Source: Ganoderma boninense
Taxonomy: Eukaryota > Basidiomycota > Agaricomycetes > Polyporales > Polyporaceae
Direction: 5' to 3'
Assembly: GCA_002900995.3 (NCBI GenBank)
Contig: CM035305.1
Location: 1,178,001-1,242,000, forward strand
DNA length: 64,000 nt
The position numbers and the translations under genes are program-made. Each line of letters opens with the position of its first letter. Within the stretch, counting starts at the first letter, position 1. Shown one piece after another: positions 45,503 to 56,863 of the stretch. The notes under the pieces are model-generated. The model saw only the letters and a program-made list of their open reading frames with translations, was not told the DNA's origin and did no database searches.

Positions 45503-47790
45503 TCACGAGCCGTCCGCCTTGCGGCTGCCATTAGTGGCCTTCTGATTCTGCCCTTCCCCAGGACTGCCGTGCTTGTGCGGCTCGTTCTTGGGATGGAGGG
45601 CCCCGTGTAATGATTGGAGGAACTGTCGCGTTCGTTCACTGTCGGGCTGCTCGCGGAGTAGGCAGGGTCAGCAGCCGCATCCATGCGATCAGGCGGATAC
45701 CACACCCGCAGCGTACATGCGGGTCCGCATGCATGTAGCCGGGGAACGCACCTCGTTACAACACGACAGCAGCTTATTAATCAGGATGGTTTGCTGCTCT
45801 GTCGCGTCTTCGAGCTCTTTCCGTAGCTGCTTGCCCTGCAACTACAAGTTAGAAACGCTCGTGCGGGGAAAGCGTATTGAAAACACATACCTCATCCTCC
45901 GTTTTGTCCGCCCGAGCCTTTTCGGCGTCGGCGAGCTGTTTCTGTTCTGCGGCGCGTGCGCGCGACAGGAGGACCTCGAGCTCCTTCGACCGCACGACGC
46001 ACTCAAAGTGTCGTTCTCTGAGCTCGTACTGCCGCAGGACCTCCTTCAGACGCTCGCGAACGCTGGAAGCCAAGCAGCAGACAGACGTCAGTCGAACTGA
46101 GGCAGCGGTTGTCGTAGCAAAGATAGCACACGTACACTCCGTCAAAGATACTTTGCAGAGTCTTCCGCGCTCTATGAAAGAATGAGTCTCTCCTGCAGAA
46201 GCAATCCCGACCGCGTCGGGGATTACTCACTCTGTTGGATCCTCCACCCACTCCTTCCTCAGCTTCTGCCTCACCGGCTGGGGCCCGTCGTCCAGCTCCT
46301 CCGTCCCAGCCCCATCGGTCAAGTCCATCAGCTCGACCGCCAAAATGACGTCCCCGTCCTCGATGCCCGCCTCCTCGGGCGTCTGGTCCGGCTCGAGCGT
46401 CCGCCCGCTGTGCGAGAAGATGAACTGCATCGTGCTCGCGCTCCCAGCCCCGCTGACCGACCCACTCGAGCTGGTGCTCCCAACGATGGTCCCGTTCACG
46501 AGCGGGCTCACGCCCTTCTTTCCGGGGGCAGTGGACCCGACGTTCGTTTCCATGCGCTCTGTCCAGGCGTTGAAGAGCCGCGTGAGCTTCGTCTTGCGCG
46601 AGATCTTGAAGTAGAGCTCCGCGCGGTACTTGCAGACGACACGGACGACGATGTCGGGCATCTCGCGGTACTTGGACTCCTGGATCTTTGCCCTTTCCGC
46701 GCGCTTCTCCATGTCGTCCTTCATTCGGTCTCTCTGCGCGTGGATGGGTGGTTAGGCACAAGGGAGAGGTGGTTAGGTGGTTGCGGGGACATACGTCGTC
46801 CTCCGCCTCCTTCGCACGTGTTTCTAGCCGTTTGCGGTCCTCCTGTAATCGAAGTCTATAAGAACTTGAATGGAACCTACGCGGTAGTCTAACCGACCCG
46901 TAGCTTCTTGTTATCCTGAGAGAACTGTGAAAATCAAAATCAAGACGTATGGTGTCGGGTACGCACCTTCTGCAGTTCCCGAGCAAGGTTCTCCATCTTC
47001 GTCTTGGTTTGGTTCGCCTTCGTCAACTGGCCCTTGGCTGTGAAATGGGGGAGCATAAACGCCCCATCTGCACGGTTTAAAGGGCACAAGACGCACCGGC
47101 ATCCTTGTCCTTCACCAACTTCTGCTTCTCCTTCGCATGATCTCGCTCCAGCCGTTTGAACTCTGCGAACTAGGCACACGAGGGCAAAATCCAAAAGTTC
47201 ATCTCCCGTCTCTCCTTCCCGTGTAAGAACAGGGCAGCGGTGCACGCACTAGTTCGATGTACTTGGCGTGGATCGCCGTCTCCGTCATCCCAGACACACT
47301 CTTCTGCGCCTCCTCCGCTGCGTTCCCGCAAAGCGCACCCAATTCCACCACGTCAGTATACCGATACACACACCTCCCTCTCCAAAAAACCACGCAAAAA
47401 CGAAACCGATCGGCGAGGTCGTATGGCATGGCATGACCACTCACCGAACCGCCGCTCCTCCTCCTCCTCGTGCACCTCCTCCTCCTCGAGCGCCGCGATC
47501 CGGTTCTTCAACGTCTCGTACATCTGCGAAGGGTCGACCGGCTGCTCGGCCGCCTTCTTCTTCCCCTTCTGCGCGGCGGGCGCATGCGTCCCGTTCACGG
47601 CCGTCCCGTTCGTCTGCCGCGCGGGTGCTGCTGCAGGCGGGGGTGCCGCACTCGCGTTCGTGTTCGTGTTCGTGGTGGTGTTTGCTGCTCCCGCTGTGTT
47701 CGGTGGTACTGGCGGCGCAGCGGCGGGAGCAGGCGGGGTGGGCCCTGCGGGGGCGGGCCTGCCGTGTCTCGCGGGCTGGACGCCGTTCAT
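45503..47790 (-). CDS. Taxilin-like coiled-coil protein with internal SUMO-like domain
   Basis: ATG at 47790 starts an Ala/Pro/Asn-rich segment with a (TN)n run and KGKKKAAEQPVD. A first coiled coil follows, with taxilin-type sequence: AEEAQKSVSGMTETAIHAKY, KGQLTKANQTKTKMENLARE and MKDDMEKRAERAKIQESKYR. At about 46240-46700 comes a beta-grasp segment resembling SUMO: DIVVRVVCKYRAELYFKISR, KTKLTRLFNAWTERME, a Gly/Ser linker, MQFIFSHSGRTLEPDQTPEE and AGIEDGDVILAVELMDL. The coiled coil then resumes (ERLKEVLRQYELRERHFE) to LRKELEDATEQQTILINKLL and a short tail ending SRKADGS at 45503. Taxilins bind syntaxins in vesicle traffic. About seven introns are needed. No diglycine end is present, so the ubiquitin-like part is not a free modifier. 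Confidence 0.75.
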
Positions 47791-48965
47791 GGCAAGTGAT
47801 GGGAGGGGTTGGTGTCTTCACCAGGGCGCGCGGAGGCGGGTATCTTCCTCAGGCAGCAGCAGCGGGGAAAATGCGAGACTCAGAGCTAGTGGGGCGAGCT
47901 GGGTGGGGTTTGGGGTGAAGAGACGGAGGGAGGAGAGGGAGGATGTGAGGTCACGATGCAGGGCGAGTCGAGGTCGGAGGGCGCCAACGGAAACCTCTTG
48001 ACCTGCCGCGCATGCATCCATGGCCATTTGTCACATCCTATCATCCTTGTCTTCCCGCCGTTTCAACCTCGGTTTGTCACGCTCGCCCTTGCTTTCCCGC
48101 TCCTACCTCGGCATAGGCTGCGCTGGCGCGGGCAGTCACGGTTTGCCACTGTAGCTCGGTGCTTTTTGCTCACAAAGTTGAATGGACCAATCGGCATTCT
48201 CCTCTGACTGCCCAAGAACCCTCTGTCTCCGACGTGCGTCCTGTGATCTCCCATCCTTGCACCTTGCAAGGCAGTCTTGCTCACTCGCGTCCTCTATCTA
48301 CCTCCAAACAGGGCGAAAGTACCATTACGTCCAAGAAGCTCGGCCCCGCCAAGGTGTGAATGAGCCCAAAGGATTGGCGAACAATCATGCCTACCAATTA
48401 CGTACCCTCATTTCCACCTCGCGGCAACGCGGCCACTTGGACTGCCAATGAAGACTGTCCCCGCAGATGGGCATATAACCATACGGCGCGCGCGAGCAAG
48501 TTGGATTACCCTCGAACGCGTTGAACTCTCTTTGACGGGCCAGACGGCGCTGAAATCGATTTGCTGTGGCATGATGCTGGACACGAGCTTGCTTTGGCCG
48601 GCATGTTCAGGAGCGTGCGGAACGGAACAGCTCTCCGCGGCGGAAATCTTCCACCCCGATCGTTTCCGCGATAATCTTCCCATGTTCGTGTGAGGTGCAC
48701 ATCCTCGGGCATTTCGTCCGACTTTACAGTGGCACGGACATGGCGTTGAGTAGTGATGAATGTGATATTCTGGCTCCAGATTAGTGTAGTGCAGTAATTA
48801 TACTTGTCGTAACGTAGTGGTGGTCTGTAACACGGAGAACGAGAGTTAGCAAGAGCCACGAGGATAACTCGTCGGGAAACCTTCATCGTGCACTGCAAAA
48901 CGCGTACGAAAAGGGGACCAAACTCACCTAAGCAAGCATATAGCGGTGTCCGAAATCTGGAAGTC
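47791..48965. other. Intergenic region, no gene seen
   Basis: About 1.2 kb. The right part of the taxilin-like promoter lies at its left end. Short open frames on both strands have no supporting features. Confidence 0.4.
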
Positions 48966-50045
48966 TCATGAGCTCTCCGTGCTCTCGAGGGGCTCCCCAA
49001 CCGACCACTTCTTGAATTCCACCATCGCAACCGCGCCGTCATCCGAGCCTCCCCTCCCCATGCCATTCCGCTCCGCCCAATTCTTCAGCTCCTCCAACAC
49101 CGTCTTCCCCGACGCGTTCATGAACATGTCCGACGGCTGACTATACAGCGCCTCGGCATCCTCCTCGCCCGGCCGCCCGACCCTCCTCACGGGGAACCCG
49201 ACGATCGTCCGCCCAAGAGACCGCTGGAGGGCCCCGAGCTCCGTCTGGAATTTCTCGTCCGCGACGAGGTCCTGCAGCCCGTTCGCCTGGAACGCAAGCA
49301 GCCCCAGCGCGCCCTTCGTCCCATTCGTCGGCACCGTCACGGCCCCATGGAGGTACGGGAACACCCTCAAGCCGAGGTCGCGCTCGTGCCTCGGCAGCGG
49401 GTTGCGCGCGACGCCGACCGCCCTGCGGAGCGTGATCTTCTCGCCGACCTTCGTCACCAGGTCCCGCACCGCACTCCCGATGGTGTTCGTGTGCGCGCTG
49501 AGCCTCCCCGCGGGGCTCGTCCCAGCGCCGAGCGGGTCGATGTGGTCGAGCAGCGGCGCGTCGGAGAGCGCCTCGAGGTCCACGTCCCGGATGAGGCCCT
49601 CCGCGCCCTCCGCGGCGACGTGCGGCTCGGCGAGGAACGCGGCCGTGTGCGCGATGTCGCCCAGGAGCTTGTTGAACAGCTCGTTGCGCGCGACGAAGTC
49701 CGTCTCGCAGTTCAGCTCCACCATCGCCGCGCGCACCGCGCTCCCGCTCGCGCCCGTGCGGAGGCCCGGGGACAGCACGTGCACCCCGATGAGGCCCTGC
49801 CCCGCGACGCGGTCCGCGAGCTTGGCGACCTTCGCGGCGCCGGTCGCAACGCGGTCGGCATCGAGCCATGTGAGGGCCGCCTGGAGGTCGTTGTTGCTGG
49901 CGGCGAGCGCTTCGCGGGCCTTGGTGAGTGAGACACCTTCGGTCATTTTGCGGAGCTCGGCGATGAGCTTCACGGAGGGCTTGACCGGAGCAGAGGTCGA
50001 GTAGAAGCGGGGAGCGGAAGTGGCTGCTCGACGGAGGGCGTACAT
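48966..50045 (-). CDS. TSF1: Mitochondrial elongation factor Ts
   Basis: Guanine-nucleotide exchange factor for mitochondrial EF-Tu. Single-exon frame of 359 codons. It starts MYALRRAATSAPRFYSTSAP, a typical mitochondrial presequence. The N-terminal UBA-like domain (LIAELRKMTEGVSLTKAREA, then LQAALTWLD) follows, then the core signature MVELNCETDFVARNELF. A second dimerisation half includes VGEKITLRRAVGVARN and, near the end, GKTVLEELKNWAERNGMG. Length and order agree with fungal EF-Ts. It is the only clearly intronless long gene on this side of the window apart from the membrane protein at 23084. Confidence 0.93.
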   Translation of the reverse strand: MYALRRAATSAPRFYSTSAPVKPSVKLIAELRKMTEGVSLTKAREALAASNNDLQAALTWLDADRVATGAAKVAKLADRVAGQGLIGVHVLSPGLRTGASGSAVRAAMVELNCETDFVARNELFNKLLGDIAHTAAFLAEPHVAAEGAEGLIRDVDLEALSDAPLLDHIDPLGAGTSPAGRLSAHTNTIGSAVRDLVTKVGEKITLRRAVGVARNPLPRHERDLGLRVFPYLHGAVTVPTNGTKGALGLLAFQANGLQDLVADEKFQTELGALQRSLGRTIVGFPVRRVGRPGEEDAEALYSQPSDMFMNASGKTVLEELKNWAERNGMGRGGSDDGAVAMVEFKKWSVGEPLESTESS

Positions 50046-51375
50046 TGTGTGGAGGTGAAGGGGGGAGGGAGCACGGATTCGGAGGAGGTGGTGGTACTCA
50101 GGAGGAAGACGATGTGGCAGTCATCGACCGCGAAATTGGCGCGCCAGAGCGCGCTAAGCGCTGGTCATGTCGAAACTCCCTCGCCGATCGTTCTCGGATT
50201 GTCAAATAAACAACATAGAAAATCGACTGACGAGTCAAATCTCGCCAATTATAATATTGCACAGTTTGTTACGCATCCAAAGTGTATGATTACATGACGG
50301 CAGTACTGAGGAGGCTCCCGTTCCGAGAGGTGCAGACACCACATAGTATCATCCAGTCCTCGACGATTTGTATGCAGCACACATCGCCGAAGTGTTACTC
50401 TGGACTATGCCTTCGGACCTACCTCTCATGGCTAGGGGAAGTGGCCCTTGCATGCAATGACGCCGTGGTTATTTCAATTTTACGCAGAAGTCGCCAGTAG
50501 TTTTCGGACCTCGTACTTGTTCAACACGTGCACGTTGGAGGAAATCTTGAAGCCCTTCGTGGTCCTTAACACTCTCAGTTCGGCAGCATGCGTCCCGGCC
50601 TATTATAACGCATGAGTGTTATATGCGAGTCAAGAGCATCGGGGAGTTGTTGAGACACGGGTGAAGCATGTACGGACATTGAAGCCGACATCTCGCACAG
50701 AAATCTTGCTGGGGACCACTGGCGGCCTGGGGTATAGGTAATTGTGGACCCCGCAAACTCGTTTCTGGCGAGGCGGTCGGGGTTCGGGTGCACTCGATAG
50801 GGTCACAGCTAGAGAGATTCTCCAAGAATATTGTTCGTGTGATGAAGATCGTAGGGCGAAGAGACGGAGGGAACTGCACTAGACTGGAGAGTCGAGTGGA
50901 CAAAAACAACCGCAAAGTTCGCCGGATGGTGCCGATCCGAGCTGACACGGGTGGTCACAAATCCCGTGGTTGTGACTCGAGCGTTTCCAGAAGCGATGCG
51001 CGTTGCTTCCGTTTCATCGCTATCGCTCGAAGATCACTTTGTTACTTGGAACTGCCGGCGGGAATGTGCAACATGTAACATTGTACCACGATCCATAGCA
51101 ACGTCAAAGCATCCACCTCATGCCAGGGTTCGCCCGCCGTCTGTATTCCCCTATGCCCATTGCCCAAGATGCAAAACATCTCCTTGAAACTGACAAAAAA
51201 CGGTGAGCAACTGCGGCTTTACCGTTTGTAAACATGCACGTACGCCATGCTGACTTCAGCTTCAATCTACGCTTCTACAAGTCCCGCAAGATCACAACGT
51301 CCGCCTGCGGTGCAATCATAGTCAGCATTTCCGAACGCGTCAACTTGATTTTGGGAGTTGGAATACTTGCCAGGA
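50046..51375. other. Intergenic region, no gene seen
   Basis: About 1.3 kb between the EF-Ts start and the first secreted-peptide gene; no convincing gene. AT-rich around 50200-50300. Confidence 0.4.
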
Positions 51376-51582
51376 TCAAGATTCCGGCAAGAGCGCTGAC
51401 GCAAGGGAGAATCCGTCATCGACCGCGCCCTCGGTAACCTCGAAGCTGAGGTCGGTGTAGGTCTCGGCCTCCTCCAAGGCGTCTGCAAGAATATCCCGAG
51501 GCAGGCGGCTCGGAGAGGCGGCGGCGGCGACCAACATCGCGAAGAGCAAGGTGACGCAGAGAGCGGAGCGCTTCGAGAACAT
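51376..51582 (-). CDS. Small secreted peptide 1
   Basis: 68 codons starting MFSKRSALCVTLLFAMLVAA, a clear signal peptide. The predicted mature part is about 45 acidic residues (AEETYTDL-like stretch, ALEEAETYTDLSFEVTE) without cysteine. A TATA-like ATAAAA lies about 85 bp upstream on the minus strand. Same strand and overall design as the four following genes; its leader is less similar to theirs. Function unknown. Confidence 0.55.
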   Translation of the reverse strand: MFSKRSALCVTLLFAMLVAAAASPSRLPRDILADALEEAETYTDLSFEVTEGAVDDGFSLASALLPES

Positions 51583-52596
51583 GGTCGGAAGGAAGGCTTG
51601 TGCGAGGGGTGCAGGGAATGCAAGTTGCGAGGCGGGCTGAGGCTGGTGGGGCTCCGAGGTGAGGGTTTTATGTCGTCGTTTTGTGAGGCGGCGTCGGATC
51701 GCAGAGGACCCTCGGCATGACGCATTGAGGGCCCGCGGCGATCCATCGGACAGACTGCCAGGAAGAGCATGGATATTGAATGGCAGAAGCAGGACGCTCG
51801 GAGTGCGATGCCTGTCGCGTTGCTGTGGCGGGCTTCGTTGCAAGCGCATTGGCTGTCCGGATGCTTGGTGGCGACTCGGGACGGCTGCCTCTCCCGAGTG
51901 GTCGTCTTCTTGCCACCTGGGATAGCCACCACTGCTCTCGAGATCGGACGTCGAAGCTCGCACTTTGGCACGCGTCCACCGCTCATGGAATGTGATGGTG
52001 ATACATTCCTGTGGAGGTGTCCATGCCGCCCCGTTCATACTTGCCAGGTTTGCAGTGAAGCTACGGCATGCAGTTTCATATACCCGCAATTCAATGCGTT
52101 GCGCTTCCTTTGCGGTTTGCAGTGCGCTTCTTGGCACTGATCGTCAGGTGAGTATCAGGCAGCCCCACTGTCGACCATGTGAGCTTGGTGCTAACGCCGA
52201 GACATCTTCCAGGGATCGCGGACGCTCTGACTGAAATCACGTCCATACATCTCATTGTGGGCATACGCGGATCCAACAATACTGTTCAACGTCACATAAC
52301 GGCTGCCGCTCGCAGCCTCGATCAAGAAAAGCTAAAGTCTGAAACACTTGGCCGTCCAATGGCCGTTCTTCGGCATGTTACGGTGTCCCCTGTACATATC
52401 CAAGGCGGACGCGCGAACATCAGCGTCAGTGGTGTGGATTTCACCTTCAAGGTAGTCGACTGTTCACGTACTGCGAATGTTATTCGCTAAGGCTATGCAA
52501 GCCTCCATGGAGTCACGGCAGCCTTCAAGACCCTGCGAATGGCCAGTGTCCGGTCAGAATGCCAAGACTTCACGGTTTCAAGTACACCTACAGGCA
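51583..52596. other. Intergenic region between peptide genes 1 and 2
   Basis: Contains the promoter of peptide 1 at its left. No other supported gene. Confidence 0.35.
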
Positions 52597-52806
52597 TCAC
52601 ACAATGTCGCCCAACACTTCGTTGATAATGTCGTCTCCATTGAGGGCCCCAGAAAGGCCCCCAGAAAGCGTGAGTGTCCCTAGACTCCCGCTCCCCGTAA
52701 GACCCCCGCTAAGGTCCCCATCCGTGGACCTCGACTCGTGCGGGAGCATAGCAGCACTTGTCACCGAAAGCAGGGTGGCGAGGGCCAGATAGACCTTGAA
52801 GAGCAT
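52597..52806 (-). CDS. Small secreted peptide 2
   Basis: 69 codons: signal peptide MLFKVYLALATLLSVTSAAM, then a Gly/Ser/Leu-rich mature part (SGGLTGSGSLGTLTLSGGL) and an end INEVLGDIV that resembles the ends of peptides 3 and 5. No cysteine. TATAAAGG lies about 78 bp upstream (52879-52886, minus strand), followed by a leader with CAAGCTACCCTGCCTCATCT and AGAAACCAACC before the ATG. Function unknown. Confidence 0.6.
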   Translation of the reverse strand: MLFKVYLALATLLSVTSAAMLPHESRSTDGDLSGGLTGSGSLGTLTLSGGLSGALNGDDIINEVLGDIV

Positions 52807-54310
52807 GGTTGGTTTCTGTGTGTCGAGAGATGAGATGAGGCAGGGTAGCTTGACGAACGTTGAGCAGACCGGGTGCGTCCTTTATACCTATCGTCTCGTG
52901 CAACATTTGCTATCAACGAGCCTAGATCCGATACGATACAGGGGTCCTGCGATTGTGCTTCGATGGGTCGAAGAGTGGCCAGACACAGTGAGAACTTCAA
53001 GTTCTCCATCGAATGCTCCTCGCGCACCTTACTCGGAAACGATTTTACCCTCGACGAGCAAAGCTCATAATGGAGGGTACAACGCCAGTTTCCGAGATTA
53101 CCATCATGGTATGGCCTGGGACCTGAAATTACATCGCCATCCTCGTCGTCTCCTGTCTGGCTCAAGTCGCGCATGATGACAGGTGCGGCTGCTCCGGTAC
53201 ACGTAAGGATGACCATACCTCGGTCAATCTTTATCTTTTCGAATGCAACCGGTACCGACAGAATGAAGAACACGAGTACGCTTTCATCCGATCCCTTCCA
53301 GCCCTCGGGAACTCTTCTAGGCGATTCTTCATAACTTCATACAGGGTCTCGCGCGTGAAAGCATTACTGATCGCGATGAATCCATAGGGAGCGGTATGAA
53401 CACCATGCATCCTCGGGGCGATCCACCATGCTCGCCTCAAGTCTGCTCTCTCCTTGGTCCGCGGCCATTCCCTTGACATGCGCACGTCGAGGAGCCTTCC
53501 AAGCGTCGGGCTGGCTGGCTGGCTGGCCGATGGCCCGATTCGGGACAACTTGGCGACGACCGCCAATGTCACAAAGAGGCTAGAGCACGGACGTGATGAC
53601 AGCTCAGAGTTTGGAGATTGTGGCTGGTTTGTCTGGGATGCGGTGTGTCCTTCATTCCTTGTGTTGCCTTCGGTAACATTCACACCTGCACCACCACCAC
53701 AGAGCTGATCTTATGGCGTTTCATATATTTGTGATAGGCATCGTGGGAGCTACTCCCTGTTATAACTCTATGCGGCCTCATCCATCGGTCCGTTCACCTC
53801 ACCCGCCTATGGCTGACGCAACGAACGTCATTAGCACCAACCCGGCTGCAATGGTTTCGCCACGTCGAAGGCCTCGGACCCACAGAGTTCACAGGATCAA
53901 AACTCGAGTTACTGGTTAGAACCATCCAGTCTTTCGCCGAATTATCTTGACGTGTAAAGTGCAGCTTGCGTTGTTTATGCAGTCTAAGGTTCTGATCAAC
54001 ATATCTTCCTAATAGAGCATAAAGAAGTACATGAAGACAGGTCGGTTCTGAAACGAATCTCGACCATTCCTAATCGGCGACTGAACGTGAAGAATGATGT
54101 GGTGACTCCTGTGAGGGGGTCGAACGACGAAGCTTAGCAAATACTGTCTTTGGAGGTCACGGGTTCGTTGCAGGCGTACCGGATCTGGACACGCCTCGAG
54201 TCACGCGGGCCCCGTGAAATCACTACGACGACTTTGTTCCCTGCGAATGATGGTCAGTGTCTCCCGAGGACCTGGCAGCTGTCCGTGTGCGCTCACAGCT
54301 GGTTATAGCC
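52807..54310. other. Intergenic region between peptide genes 2 and 3
   Basis: The promoter of peptide 2 lies at the left. A minus-strand open frame at 53231-53683 was considered and not accepted. No other gene seen. Confidence 0.35.
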
Positions 54311-54460
54311 CTACAGGTCAAGGTCACCGAGTAGTCCCTCGACGAGGCTCCCAAGCCCCGCATCTGAACCTGAGTCTTGGGGGGCGGGCACGGCGGCGAC
54401 CATCATCGCGAAGAACAGAGCGGTGAAGGCGAAGGAGTAGAGTCTCGACTGAGAGAGCAT
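54311..54460 (-). CDS. Small secreted peptide 3
   Basis: 49 codons, ATG at 54460: MLSQSRLYSFAFTALFFAMM, signal cleavage probably after VAAVPA, then PAPQDSGSDAGLGSLVEG and the end LLGDLDL. The mature peptide would be about 25 acidic residues without cysteine. TATAAAAGG lies about 78 bp upstream (54532-54540). Its leader (CAAGTCGCCCAACCTCATCT...CCAGAAACCAAACC) is closely related to that of peptide 2. Confidence 0.6.
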   Translation of the reverse strand: MLSQSRLYSFAFTALFFAMMVAAVPAPQDSGSDAGLGSLVEGLLGDLDL

Positions 54461-55553
54461 GGTTTGGTTTCTGGATGTCGACGATGAGATGAGGTTGGGC
54501 GACTTGCTGTAGTGCAGAAACGGGGTTGCCTCCTTTTATACCCGTGGCAGCATTCACTGACTTGGTTATTTCGTATTTCGTTAGATTACGAGCATGGTGC
54601 GACTGTGCACCCATGCTCGGACCCGAAGAAGAGCGACTCGCAGACGGCGCTGAACAGAGTTCTCCGTCTCCATCCACGTGCATGCTGTGGACCTCTTCTG
54701 CTCAATGGATTGTCGGTTCTTCTTTTCGGCTGGCTTGAATGAGAGCTTCCTCCACTCTTGCCAGACGTCATGGGAAGTACGAATAATGTTCAATTTGCAA
54801 GCATATACTCAGCATCGGAATGCTAAGATGGTTTGGTGCATGATGTGAAGCAATAACTACGGATTAAGAGGGTGGCTGCAACGATCCTAGCCTCATAAGT
54901 AGGCGAGTACGCCATTCCTCGCCATTGTAACTGCTTAATGCAACTATCACTAAATATTGATACGACGCCATCGGCTGCCGTCTCTTCACTCCAGTCATGT
55001 TGCAGCCTCAGTAAAGCATACTTGTGCCAACTAGGGAACTCCACTTACAGATCCGACTGATCCAAGTTCAGTCTTCCGCAGTTAGGTTAAGCTATATTGT
55101 TCAGTACGTCGAACTTTAAGGACTTCATTCACTGTGGCCACATTTGACCAATACGTCTGCAGAACCAGGTGCTGGCACATGTACGCAGAAAGCCACATCG
55201 GAATGCAGCGACTTTGAAACGCCAATTCCAGCAACTCCAAATCGGTCCACTAGGCAAGCACTACATCATCCCCACTCGGTCCTCAACAACCCCTACAGAA
55301 TGCTCCTCAAACACGTTCCCCCCTCCCATCTAAGCGTTGCTCAACTCGGTGCATGCTACATTAACCTCATTCTCAGCGAATCTGAGGATGCTCGGAAACG
55401 GTGCGCTTGCTCATTCGGTCTAGTAGTAGCGACGGGCCTCCGCAGCGCACCAGGTCTCCCTGGATCACAGTATGCTTGGCCCTACAGACCGTCAGTATTC
55501 CTTGGGAACTTGCGAAGTGACCACAAATCACTCACAGCCATAGTAGAGAGAGA
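54461..55553. other. Intergenic region between peptide genes 3 and 4
   Basis: The promoter of peptide 3 is at the left. No further supported gene; the open frame around 55144-55557 has no features of a gene. Confidence 0.35.
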
Positions 55554-55763
55554 TTAGATAGAGCCAGGCTCGCCGCCGAATTGACTTTCGAGTTCGACAA
55601 CAAATGGTTTCGAGACCGTCGACCGTGCTTTCGACGAGCTCTCTCCGAAGTTCCCGTTGAAGAGACCATCGTTGTCAGAATCGTCCGCGGATGGCGTGGA
55701 AGCATCGATCATCGTGGCAAAGAGCAAGGCGGCGAAGACGACGGAGTAGAGCCTGGAGAGCAT
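55554..55763 (-). CDS. Small secreted peptide 4
   Basis: 69 codons: MLSRLYSVVFAALLFATMID, very like the signal peptides of 3 and 5, then an acidic segment (TPSADDSDNDGLFNGNFGES) and a neutral end (SQFGGEPGSI). No cysteine. The leader contains CAAGCAAGCCGCTCCACTTC and ACTAGAGACCAGCC directly before the ATG, related to the other members. No clear TATA box. Confidence 0.6.
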   Translation of the reverse strand: MLSRLYSVVFAALLFATMIDASTPSADDSDNDGLFNGNFGESSSKARSTVSKPFVVELESQFGGEPGSI

Positions 55764-56698
55764 GGCTGGTCTCTAGTAGGTGTCGGGGACGCTCATGAGA
55801 TGAAGTGGAGCGGCTTGCTTGAGCCTGATGCTCAAGCAGACAGGACATGCTCCTTATGCTCTCTTTCATCGGTAGTGTTTCACTGATATGCTTAATTCGC
55901 TACAGTATAGGTATTATGCGTTTGCTCCCCAAGCCGTGGCCCAGGGAAAGGTGGCAAGACGCTGAGTAAAACCGCCTCGTCGGCGAGTACGAATTCGAAC
56001 AACGTCCAACTTGCGAGCATTGTGTCATTGCGATACTCAGTGGGCCGGATCGTGGCGCAGAACGATAATAGTTGGCCATGCAAACCCTGTTTTATGTTGG
56101 GTGCGCACAAGGGCTATAATCGAGGTCAACATGCCATCCTTCGGTCGCATCTACGAATTCTATATGATACTGACAAATAGATGTAGCAGATACGCCATAC
56201 GCTGCGATCATTTCGCATAACATGACACACGTAAAGAGCCCTTCGACTCGAAGAACTCAAGCTACAGATAGAAACCCGAATCGCGCCCTCAATATTTCCG
56301 CATTCCAGACGTAATGACGTGTAAGTCGCAGCTTAACGAGCCTCGATATAATAAACGGTGTATCTCGAGAACTAACTACCGAGTACCAAATGCGAAAGTG
56401 TCGGCAGACGGTGCAAGAACTGTATAATCCTGATTCTGACGCCTTGAGATTGTCTCTAGGGCACATTTGACAATCTCACCCTCCAACCTTATCTAGACTG
56501 CTCTTCAACAATGGCTCGCCTGCGAAATATGTCAGGATCTAGCAGCAGGGCTGACAAGTCTATAGACGCACCATGATTCAGATTCGCTCCAGCTCGGGCA
56601 AGCCTTCGTGGATACACAGTGATCTTGCCTCTGAGAATGGTCAGTTTGGAGAAGTCGCAAAATCGTTAGTGCCCCGGTCACTCACAGACATTGTCGAT
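55764..56698. other. Intergenic region between peptide genes 4 and 5
   Basis: The promoter of peptide 4 is at the left; the rest is AT-rich with no supported gene. Confidence 0.35.
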
Positions 56699-56863
56699 CT
56701 ACAGGCCAAGGTCGTTGAGTAGACCTACGACACCAGCGAGGACTTCGTCGACGTCCGCCGGGAGCCCGCCACCTGCAGCTGAGTTTTGGGAGGCCGGGAG
56801 GGCAGTGGCTACTACCGCAAAGAGCAGGGCTGTGAGTGCGACGGAGTAGAGCTTGGTGAACAT
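56699..56863 (-). CDS. Small secreted peptide 5
   Basis: 54 codons, ATG at 56863: MFTKLYSVALTALLFAVVAT, then ALPASQNSAAGGGLPADVDE and VLAGVVGLLNDLGL. The signal sequence resembles peptides 3 and 4 (LYSxxxTALxFA), and the end LLNDLGL matches LLGDLDL of peptide 3. No cysteine. TATAAAG lies about 93 bp upstream (56951-56958), and the leader has CAGCAAGCTGCCCTGGC and ACTAGAAC. Confidence 0.6.
   Translation of the reverse strand: MFTKLYSVALTALLFAVVATALPASQNSAAGGGLPADVDEVLAGVVGLLNDLGL

Noticed and set aside
49141..50004. Several long frames antisense or out of frame within the EF-Ts gene
   Set aside because: Caused by high GC; only one frame carries the EF-Ts signature.
53231..53683. 150-codon minus-strand frame between peptide genes 2 and 3
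   Set aside because: No signal peptide, domain or leader like the neighbours; not separable from chance.
54100..54200. Possible tRNA-like B-box (GGGTTCGTTGCAG)
   Set aside because: No matching A-box, acceptor stem or cloverleaf around it.
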